Origin: Polychytrium aggregatum
Taxonomy: Eukaryota; Chytridiomycota; Chytridiomycetes; Polychytriales
Direction: 5' to 3'
NCBI RefSeq assembly: GCF_025602895.1
Contig: NW_026516544.1
Location: forward strand, 1 to 24,563
DNA: 24,563 nt
Under the pieces are notes generated by a model. That model had not been told where the DNA came from. It worked only from the letters and a program-made list of their open reading frames with translations, and ran no database searches. A program made the position numbers and the translations under genes. Positions 1 through 8,346 of the stretch are shown here, piece after piece. Numbering within the stretch: the stretch's first letter is position 1; each line of letters opens with the position of its first letter.

Positions 1-1150
1 ACAGGGTGGCGTAGTCGTTGGTGAGGGCACCCATGATCCAGTAGGCATAGGACTGGAACATGGCGTCGAGGGCAGCCATCAGGACGTACATAATGGTGAT
101 GCCCCACATGGCGGGGTGGGTCTGGCCGGGGGTGCCGAACAGATCAACGCGGGTCTTGCCGAGGGGAGTGCCGGGAGCAACATCGTTGAAGGCGGTCTGC
201 TGGTAGATGATGGCACCGATCCAGAGAGCAGCGTTGCCAATAAAGACAACAGCGAGACCGACACGGGAGCGAGTGTGGCGGGACCACTTCTCGTTGTCAA
301 GGAACTTCGAGATGACATAGGATCCAAGAGCCTGGAAAGCCCAGTAGAAGATGGCGTTGAACGAGCCAGAGCGGACGTTGTAGAAATGGCCGTTGATGAA
401 GCCGAACTGGTAGGCGTAGAAGTAGTTGGAAGCCAGGAAGCAGGGAGCCATGAGGAGCATGCGCCAGTTGCCAAAGAGCTTGAGGACCTCGATGGCCTCA
501 CCAATGATGTTGCCCTGGGTGATGACCTCGACGGGAGTGCCATCAGCACGGACGACAGTCTTGGGGTCAGCGAGGAGGAGAGCGCAGCAGGAACCAAGGA
601 CGGTGATACCGATGAAAGCACCGAAAGTACCAGTGGAGATGGCAACATCGGGGTTGTTGAAGTTGAGGATCAGACCGACAGTGTTGCCAAAGACGGAGCC
701 AAGGTTGAAGATGATCCAGAAGACGGCAAAGTAGGTGGCCTTCTTCTCCTCAGTGGGGTAGGCCATGATGAGGGCACCCTGGGAAGACCACAGGAGACCA
801 GCACCAACACCGAGAACGGCACCAGCAATGATGAAGAAAGCCTTGGCACCAGCAGAGCCAGCAGCACCACCAGAGAGATCGTTGTTGAGGGAAGCACCAA
901 TGTAGAGAGAGTAGGTCAGGCCACCGATGAACATCTGGATGCGGGGACCGAGGATGTTGTTGATGGCACCACCAAAGAGACCAAAGAGGGCAAAGGTGGT
1001 GTAGAGAGCGGCGTTGGCGTTACTGCCAGTGGTGGGGTCAGTGCCACCACCAGCACCGAGGGAGTTGACGGCATTGAACATGCCGGGGCAACCGAAGCAG
1101 ATGAATCCAAGAAGGACGACTTGGGCGATGGGAGCCTTCGAGATGGCCAT
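1..1150 (-). CDS. UNC93-like (DUF895) multi-membrane protein, 3' end outside the window
   Basis: Reading from the ATG at 1150 towards 1 gives 383 uninterrupted codons with no intron and no stop before the edge, so the C-terminus is missing. The start MAISKAPIAQVVLLG runs directly into a first hydrophobic helix. Further membrane segments follow, with short loops such as GPRIQMF, YPTEEKKATYF and NEKWSRHTRSR. The order and loop motifs match the fungal DUF895/UNC93-like branch of the major facilitator fold (12 helices, usually about 450-480 aa). Animal UNC-93 proteins regulate ion channels or receptor trafficking; the fungal role is not established, so I claim only an integral membrane protein. 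Codon use is strongly biased (GGT, GCC, ATC, CTC), suggesting high expression. The start context is favourable (CGCC before ATGG) and lies about 62 nt below a TATA box. Family call is from recognition of the fold and motifs, not a search. Confidence 0.82.
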   Translation of the reverse strand, partial: MAISKAPIAQVVLLGFICFGCPGMFNAVNSLGAGGGTDPTTGSNANAALYTTFALFGLFGGAINNILGPRIQMFIGGLTYSLYIGASLNNDLSGGAAGSAGAKAFFIIAGAVLGVGAGLLWSSQGALIMAYPTEEKKATYFAVFWIIFNLGSVFGNTVGLILNFNNPDVAISTGTFGAFIGITVLGSCCALLLADPKTVVRADGTPVEVITQGNIIGEAIEVLKLFGNWRMLLMAPCFLASNYFYAYQFGFINGHFYNVRSGSFNAIFYWAFQALGSYVISKFLDNEKWSRHTRSRVGLAVVFIGNAALWIGAIIYQQTAFNDVAPGTPLGKTRVDLFGTPGQTHPAMWGITIMYVLMAALDAMFQSYAYWIMGALTNDYATL

Positions 1151-1211
1151 GGCGACTGATCGGGGAGGCGAAGAGGGATGGTGAGAGCAGATGGGCCGTC
1201 GCGGGTGGTCG

Positions 1212-1218
1212 TTTTATA
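1212..1218 (-). promoter_or_regulatory. TATA box of the UNC93-like gene
   Basis: The minus strand reads GATATAAAAC here, giving a perfect TATAAAA core 62 nt above the start codon at 1150. A transcription start about 30 nt downstream would leave a short leader of around 35 nt. This fits the strong codon bias of the gene. The assignment rests on sequence and spacing only. Confidence 0.6.
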
Positions 1219-1220
1219 TC

Positions 1221-2355
1221 TGCAGCCGGCCGCGCAGGGGGTCGCCGAGGACAACGGCCCCTGCCTGGCCGGACGCCAATCCGGGGCCATGTGAATCGCG
1301 CGGGCGACGCTAAGCTAGTGGGGTGTGGGTGGTGGCCCCGAGGGCAAGCCCGGCCTCAGTTAAAGTTTTTGGCCGAGAAAGAGCGGGTGCGCGGCTGGCG
1401 GCAACTCTGTATGCGGTGGCGTCGCAGCGTAAGAGACATGGGTGTGGTGCAAGGAGACGATGGGGGGTCAGGTGCGAGGACAGCGACACCATGGGCCATG
1501 GCCGCCATTGGGCGGGAGGACGAGCGACATGGGCCGGCGAGTGTCAACAAAGAGCGGATCAAATGCGCCCAAGCGCAGCCCAGTGCGGCAGCAGGGCGGG
1601 GCGGTGTATCCGCGATGAAAGGGAAAGTCCAGCGCAAACGCGGCGGTCATGTGGTTTGGTCTTTCAACGACACAGTGCCACAGACGCGTACATGTGTGTA
1701 CGTTCGGAGTCATACGGCTGTACAGTTACATGCTGCGCAGTGTAAGCAAGATCGTCACCGTGGCAACCCAAAGCCTCCTGTGGGCTGGCCTGGAGCAGCC
1801 TCTGCTGCTTGGACTCTGGGCCAAGCATCGGCGGGCAAGTGGCGGTCAGCCGATCGATAAGCGTGAGTTTGTGGTCGTGTGAGCCGCTCCTGATCAGGGG
1901 CAGGCAAAGCGAAATCGCGGCGGGAGGGAAGGGCAAAATCAACCAATGCAGTACCGCTCGGCAAGGGGGAGGGAAAGCAAATTTGCTGCGGTCCTCAAGT
2001 ACAGCGGGCTGGGGAGAAGCTGAGGGCCGATCAAGCGGGGCGAGGCGAGGCGGCGTGCACAAGATAGCGCGGGGGTCTGCTCAGCTCAACAGGAGAGCGG
2101 GCTTGCCGCTTGGCGGCCTGGACTGGGTGCTTACGTCACTCGAAACCGAATCGCAGGACGCACATCTCCGGGAGTGGAGGGCGACCCTGGATATCCACCA
2201 GAACCAACAGCGTGTCCGGGGCTGCCTTGGGGCTACTTTCGGGCGTGTCTCGTCGAAGGGATATCTATCGAGTCCATGGCTCGCCAAGTACCTTGAGCAC
2301 GAATGACTCATTTGACCAGACCTTGGACTGCCTTGCGCACGCCCCCGACAGTATA
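1221..2355. other. Intergenic region between the UNC93-like gene and the transposon
   Basis: I found no convincing gene here. The open frames on both strands are short, overlap each other and resemble no family I know. No RNA gene fold was recognised. The upstream regulatory region of the UNC93-like gene should lie in the first few hundred bases. Confidence 0.5.
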
Positions 2356-2379
2356 CACTATGAAAAAAAAGCTGACGTG
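2356..2379 (+). repeat. Left terminal inverted repeat of the CACTA-like element
   Basis: CACTATG followed by eight A residues, then GCT and GACGTG. It pairs with 8014-8036 on the opposite strand, with one mismatch in the first 14 bases and a 3-4 base unmatched spacer before GACGTG. It lies about 480 bp before the transposase start codon. Confidence 0.55.
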
Positions 2380-2834
2380 TAAATTACGCGTTGGCCAATA
2401 CTTCCCTCGCAAATCCCCCACCGGACTCAGCATAACAAGGAAAAACACGTCTTCTCGCGTTTTGTTTTGCCTTGGGGGTCGCGTCTGGCCACTGAAGCGA
2501 CCGCGACGGGCTCGGGTCACCCGCATTTCTCCTTGTTCGTCCAGGTTGCTGGCTCCCTGGGTGTCCCCGAACCCGCACTGCCACATCCCGTGGAGCCCTC
2601 GGCCAATGGGCTGCTTCCGTTCACGTGACATGGCATCCGAGTCATCCCGGCTTTTCACTGTCTTCCGCGACTCGTTCACTGTCCATGACCCCCGGCTGCT
2701 TTCCTGACTCATCTGTGTTCATGGGTCATCAGAGCCTTCGGACTTGGACAAAAACCGGGCATTTCCGCCCCCAGTTGCTTCGTCAATCTCCTCTTGATCC
2801 TTTCTCCCCTCGACCTTCTCATCCGACTCTAATC

Positions 2835-5800
2835 ATGAGTTCAGCCGCTCAACCATCTGGGCACGATCACCCAAGGCATACTCCATATCCAATATCATCG
2901 ACCAGGGTACCATCCTCGATAAATAGGGCTCACGATGGGCTTCCCAAGAACAGATCCATCTGTCGTTGTCGCAAGTGTAGCACCGATTCGCAAGGCTTCA
3001 GGATTGTCTCCAGAACGACCTACTACGACCACTTCTATCGCTATGGCTTTCCACCTGGAGTCCCCCCTGTTCACATGTACTCGCTCAAAGATCCTCAAGA
3101 AAACACAGCTGGCCATCTTTCTTCGTTCCCTCACCGTCCTATTACAAGCATATGCGAAAATAACCCCAATTTGCGAACTTCGCCGACATTTCATCCCCCA
3201 GTGTTGGTGGTAGATGAACTGCGACCACATGGGATAACATCGCAGCGACCTTCATTGGGTAAGACTGAGCACCTGATATCACATTCTCGCTAAATTTTTG
3301 TGTGCGTCACGGTTTCAGTCTTGAGCAATAATCAGTGATCTGTGCTTGGACGCTGCCAGAGCTCACTACGAAATGACCAATACACTCTCGATTTGTCCGA
3401 CTTTGTTTCTTCATCCTTGGCCTGGCCCAAAGGCTCACCCCGCGCATTTGAGCACGAGAGCATGGATATCCAAACAGGAGCATCTATTCAGCAATGCACC
3501 CAAGACAACGAAGGCCCTGCTCCAGCTCAATTTGAACGCTGCCCTTCGTGGTCGCCAAGCATGTGGGCATCGCGGGACTCTGAAGAAGCGTCCATGTACT
3601 ACGAAGACTCTGAAGACTCTTCGATAGACTCAGAAGACACCACTTCAAGCTCACCGAGAGAATTCGATGACATTTCGGGTGAGATATCAACGTCACCCAG
3701 CCTGATCGTATCGTCGAATCTTCCTGGTCTTGCTTCAGAGTCCGGTTGACTCATATAAATGCCACGGTTCACCTTCCAGGACAGTATCCGGATAGCTTCC
3801 TCGGCCACTTTCGACTGCTTGAAATGAATGAAGATGATGAAGAAACTGGTGACGAAGAGCCCCGCATATCAGATGGTGAGTCAAATTCAAAGGACAGATA
3901 GCAATCCGATGTAGCATCCGAATTGATGTATTCACCCGCGGCTTTCCCCCAGATATCCCGCCCTTCTATTCGCAGCTGGTCAAGGTGTTGACCGAGTGCA
4001 ATGTTACCGACAAAGCCATCAAATCTGTCCTTAATCATTGCAACAAATTCCAAGGATTGTCATTACCAGCTGCACCCAGTCTGTACAAGATCCAAAAGAT
4101 CATTTGTTGCGAGTGGAACGAGTATCTTCAGAGGCTTCCCTGCTGCCCAAACAGCTGCATGGGATTCGACATCAATGATAACCAGAGTCGAATATGCACG
4201 TTTTGTGGAGAGGATGCTTATGCGACGGTGAACGAAAAACTTCTGAATGGCGGCATTCAACCACAACTGAGGCCGATTCAGACCTACAAGTATTTCGATT
4301 TTGTTCAGATACTTCAGACACTCTACCGAAATCCAACTATGGCAGAGTTGATGATGTACAGAGCAAACAGAGCGAGCGAACCAGGTACTTTCCACCCGTA
4401 TTATTTCCCAATACTATATTGCTATATGGTGCTCTGAACTCACCAAATCTGAATCTTCAGGCGTCATGAGCGACATTTTCGATGCCGAATATTACCAGCA
4501 CCTTTGTAGTCGCTCAATGTTCCAGCAGCCCACCGACGTTGCTCTCGGGCTGCATTTTGATGGCTTCAATATCAATCAGAGGTACGCCCGCTCTCTGTTT
4601 CAAAATCAGATTATAACCACAGCTGACCTTTGTATCTGGTGTAGGCAAAGCCATCAATCGTGGGGCTTCATCTTGATCAACTTCAATCTTCCACCTGCTC
4701 TGCGCTACAAAAAGGAAAATCTCATTACGGTCTTGCTTACGCCTGGTCCACGATCGCCTCGTGACTTTGATACATTTTTGAAGCCGTTTTTCGAAGATAT
4801 GAAGAGACTTGAGACCGGTGCGTAAGCCCCTCTGGTGTGGATCACTTGGTCACTCCACATAATCCTCGCGAGAGCACGCTGCTGACGGAGCAATGTCTCT
4901 CGCTCCCAGGTGTTGAGGCGATAAGGGTCGACAAAAATGGCGTGGAACATTCTTTCACTCTCCGAGGTCACTTGCTGTACTGCCAGAGTGACATGCCCGG
5001 ATCCAACAAATTCGGTAAATTTTCTGGGCACACCGCCACGAAGGGCTGTCGTCTCTGCGAAATAACGGCCACGAGGGCCGGGGGTGCCATGTGCTTCTAT
5101 GAACGTGACACTCCCAGTCCATACCGCACCGAAGAGAGTCTGAACAGAATATGGGAGGCCATCGATCAAGACGGCATGCCCCGAAACGGTACGTTAACGA
5201 GACGAGTCAGGGCGTTGTTTTCGACTCCGATGTTAACATTAACTATGTTGATCAGGGATCGTGGGGCGACCAGGTGTAACTCAACTTGAGTCCATCGAGC
5301 TCAGCTTCTGTCTTCCTCTCGATCTGATGCATGTGATCTCGAACATCGGTCCACTCATGATGGAGATTTGGAATGGAACGCGGAAGGCTCCCTCATCCTC
5401 AAGTTTGGACCAAAAGATCACGTCCAAGTGCCTGAAAAAGATCGGAAGATGGATCAGCGAAGGCAGGATTCAGATTCCAACAGGCTTTGGTGCCTCTTGT
5501 CGGGACCCTGTCTCATACAAAAGCTTCAAAACCGAAGAATGGAAGAATTGGATTATCATGTACTCCCTACCTCTGCTCAATGCGGCGGGCTTTCCACTAG
5601 AACACTTGTAAGCTCTTGATATTGTACCCTGCTCGAACCGGGGCCCGTCCTACGGTCGATGAGATACTTGATTCGAATTGATCCTAACAGTGATGCTATT
5701 GTGCCTAGATTGGGATGGAGGCGCTTTGTCTATGCCCTTCGATTGATGCTGCTTCCCCAGTTGAATGTTGCTCAATGCAATCAGATCGAGAGAAATCTTC

Positions 5801-7006
5801 AGAGGTTCCAGGAGTACTACACAGAGCAAGTAGCACGAGACAGCAGTCCCTTCACTTGAGGATGTTGGGCAGCTCACTAATTCTCAATATCTAACCACGT
5901 ATACTCGAAATGTATTCACCAGGTCAATCGCAAATCTCCCAGAGTCACTCGAACCTCCTCCAGACAGAGCTCCAGACCTGTCTGGACTTCGTTTGATGAA
6001 AACCTACGTGCATCAGCTCCAACACTTGCCTAGGTGCATCCGATTGTTTGGACCCTTGGTATATCAATGGCAGTTTGAAATGGAAAGAACCTGTGGTCGC
6101 CTGAAGCTCATCGGGCGATCGAAGGTCCATCCAGTGGACAATATGGCCAATCGGCTCGTCCTCCAAAGCTCTCTGAGCGGTCCAAGCATTGCTCCGAACT
6201 TGACCTTGAGAGGAACATCCAGGTTGGGCGAAGACCCTGGGATATGGCCATCCTCCTTTGCAAACAATGGGCGGGCCTCGAATCAAGATAGCCGCGGAAC
6301 CTTGTCTGGCCAGCAACAAAAGCTGAAACTACCTTCTGAACAAGTCGCGAAGCTAAAGAGCGCTTATGCCAGGACGATTTCTGCCAATTCCTCATACGGC
6401 TATCGTGAAGCCTTGCAATATGTCCATTCACTTTGGGATCAGAATTCGGACACTTGCTCCAAACACACCAAGATGGACGCGGGGGAACTACATGTCATAT
6501 CTCAATCACATCGGATGAGCACGGCACATCATCGGATGAACTCTGTTGTGAAGGTAAGGCATTCGGCAGCGCGCGATAGCGAAGCCTCATATGAGCTAAT
6601 GCATTCTGAATCTACAGGTTTGGACCAATATGCCCGATGCATCAGCAAGCAATCACCCATATTCTTCTGTCCGCTTCTATCAAGTCCAATATTTCATCAG
6701 CCACTCCTTTGATGGAGAAACAACAAACTGGGCATACTGTGTGATTCCAAAGATCAACATCAGATATGGAGATGACAGTTCAGGATACCGCCCATGCAAC
6801 GAGTGCGCTACCTTCCACCTCGACAGCATGGAGTCAACGAATCATATCTTTGTTCCAGCCGATGCCATCGTTTCTACTGTCGGATACTTCGAGATGGAAG
6901 GCGGTGGGTACAGCTTTGCTGCAATTGGAGAGGCAAAGTCAGGCTGATACTTATATCAACCATTCCAGGTGGCTTTTATATTATCGAGCAAGATCCTCCG
7001 ATTTGA
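2835..7006 (+). CDS. Tnp2-type (CACTA superfamily) transposase with DUF4218-like region, 12 exons
   Basis: Proposed exons: 2835-about 3258 (end uncertain), about 3360-3678, 3780-3875, 3953-4384, 4461-4581, 4645-4817, 4910-5188, 5256-5607, 5691-5829, 5873-6553, 6618-6903, 6969-7006 (TGA). From exon 2 on, all junctions are GT..AG and phase-consistent, giving about 1,100 aa. In order the protein shows an N-terminal Cys cluster (CRCRKC) followed by RTTYYDHFYRYG; an acidic stretch; the zinc motif PNSCMGF..CTFCGE; LHFDGFNINQR; NFNLPPALRY and TPGPRSPRDFDTFLKPF, typical of Tnp2; KGCRLCEI; LPLDLMHVISN; and a DUF4218-like block with HLPRCIRLFGPL and FEMERTCGRLK. The D of FDGF, the D of LDLMH and the E of FEMER are candidate catalytic acids (inference). 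The protein would cut and paste the surrounding element. Weak points are the exon 1/2 junction and the 43-nt intron at 5830-5872. Confidence 0.75.
5830..5872 (+). other. Very short putative intron, or frameshift, in the transposase
   Basis: Reading on from exon 9 (ending YYTEQ) reaches a TGA at 5857-5859. Removing GTAGCA...GGGCAG (43 nt) joins CAA to CTC in phase 0 and continues into LTNSQYLTTYTRN and the DUF4218-like block. Alternatively, one extra T at 5856-5857 is a frameshift: dropping it makes the sequence read SSPFTEDVGQLTNSQYL without a gap. Other introns in this gene are about 63-100 nt, so 43 nt is unusually small. Confidence 0.5.
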
Positions 7007-8013
7007 CAAGTCGATGCAAATGTCGCAGGTAGTTGGGCCAAAAAGTGCTTGAGGCCGCTTGATGACGAAGGGAGTTTGTCCGAACTTGACCCATAGTGAC
7101 CATATCAGTGTAATGACAGGTCAAGTCGGAAGGTTTGGAATATAAATATCCCCCCGACCACCGCTTCCTGCCCGCTTCCGTCGTCAGGCTCAAGTCAATA
7201 CTCCCCTCAGGCCCTCTCTATCCTAACTTCCTCGGCGGGCCCATGAGCCGATCGATGACATAGGTGCCGTTAAACGCATGCATATTGAGGATGAGCCGCA
7301 TCATGAATATGTCTCTAATGTTTTTAACTCTAACGCTTCCTCTTTCACTATCTTGAATATGTCTCGAATGTAGGAAGCCATCCAAATCCAAGTAAGTCCC
7401 TTCATGACGATTGAGTATCATCTGAGAGAGCTCGAAGGCGACGCTTCAACTAACCGCATCGCTCATTCCCTCCAGATATCCTCGCCCCCATGGGACATTA
7501 TCTTGATTATTATCATTTCGGGTTTGTTATCACTTGCGTTTTTACTGAACACGGCATATCATACCGCATTCTGTTTGCGACTCTGAGGTTAAACTGGCTG
7601 GTGGAGCAGTGACCACCGCGGGTTTGACCTAATCCTGGACTAGTTAGAACGGCCGAGGATTGCCCCAGGAGTTCACGGTGCCGCCCAACGGCGGTCGGAA
7701 CTGGGGTGTCCGAAAGGCAGTTCTCAGAACGGGTCATGGTGAGGGAGAATGAGGATATGAGAGGTTCGGGGCCGGGAGAAACCGGGGCGGAGGGGTCCCG
7801 GAACGGAGCGGGACGGAGCGGGACGGCAAGCGAATGCCAAATCGGGCCAGAGCACGTGTGGGAAGCAACGCTGTTGATTGGCTAGCGAGCAGTCCCAAAA
7901 TGGCATCGTTCGGACGAGGCTGCACCAGACTGTCGGCACACACGTGACTCATTCTGTGTCTTAATGTGCCTGCTGACCAGGTCCCGAGCCGAACACAGCC
8001 ACTGTAGAGGGGT
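7007..8013. other. Non-coding right arm of the CACTA-like element
   Basis: About 1 kb after the transposase stop holds no ORF that I can support. It contains a 17-bp direct repeat pair (7304-7370), a small tandem repeat of CGGAGCGGGA near 7804-7825, and CACGTG motifs at 7853 and 7941, which match motifs near the left end. This is what a subterminal region of a CACTA element would look like. Confidence 0.45.
7304..7370 (+). repeat. Pair of 17-bp direct repeats in the transposon right arm
   Basis: TGAATATGTCTCTAATG at 7304-7320 and TGAATATGTCTCGAATG at 7354-7370 differ at one base and start 50 bp apart. They are non-coding. They may be a small internal duplication; no function can be assigned. 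Confidence 0.6.
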
Positions 8014-8036
8014 CACGTCCTATTTTTTTCATCGTG
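8014..8036 (-). repeat. Right terminal inverted repeat of the CACTA-like element
   Basis: On the minus strand from 8036 the sequence reads CACGATG, seven A residues, TAG and GACGTG. This mirrors the left end at 2356-2379. It lies about 310 bp upstream of the next gene's start codon, so the element may sit in that gene's promoter region. Confidence 0.55.
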
Positions 8037-8346
8037 TATGTTCATCGCCTCCCGAACATGCCATCCGCTCACGAGCATCGAGTTTCATGGGCTCAATACC
8101 CTTCGGTTGCGATGCAATCATCTGCTTCAGCCCCGCACAGAGGAATCCGCATGTTCTGCTTTCCACCAAGCCCACCCTTTCCCAATCTGTCCTCTTCGGA
8201 TTCGAAGAATTCCACCAGTCGCGCCCAGGAGAGCAAAGGGCCGTTGCTTGGCCTACGAACGGGGCTCTGTCGAGCGCCTTGCGACCTGCTTCAATGTTGT
8301 CACTTGGCTTTCTGACATCATCCTCAGGCGTTGAAGCTCCAGAGGC

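Larger units (their letters stand above)
2356..8036 (+). mobile_element. Putative CACTA/EnSpm-type DNA transposon, about 5.7 kb
   Basis: A Tnp2/DUF4218-type transposase gene (2835-7006) is flanked by imperfect inverted repeats. The left end starts CACTATGAAAAAAAA at 2356. The reverse complement of the right end starts CACGATGAAAAAAA at 8036. Both continue, after three unmatched bases, into GACGTG. CACTA elements are defined by CACTA-like termini, so the position and wording of the ends fit the coding content. The bases outside are TA on both sides (ATA left, TAT right); this could be a 2-bp duplication or an extension of the inverted repeat, whereas classical CACTA elements give 3-bp duplications. 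CACGT motifs cluster near both ends. The A-run lowers the significance of the repeat, so the exact borders are an inference. Confidence 0.6.

Noticed and set aside
116..1159. Plus-strand 347-codon open frame opposite the UNC93-like gene
   Set aside because: It is the antisense shadow of a strongly codon-biased gene; its Gly/Asp/Glu/Ser composition is what the complement of GCC/GGT/CTC-rich codons yields, and no domain is visible.
1291..1860. Overlapping ORFs of 60-189 codons on both strands
   Set aside because: Several frames overlap here with Arg/Ala/Gly/Ser-rich translations and no motif, typical of GC-rich non-coding DNA.
2684..7740. Inverted match of CCATGACCC near 2686 and GGGTCATGG near 7732 as transposon ends
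   Set aside because: The match does not extend beyond 9 bases and lacks a CACTA-type terminus; the CACTATG/CACGATG pair outside it fits better.
2304..7952. TGACTCAT (Gcn4/AP-1-like) at 2304, 2705, 3747 and 7945
   Set aside because: One copy lies outside the proposed element and one inside a transposase intron; four hits of an 8-mer in this span show no consistent position, so no regulatory claim is made.
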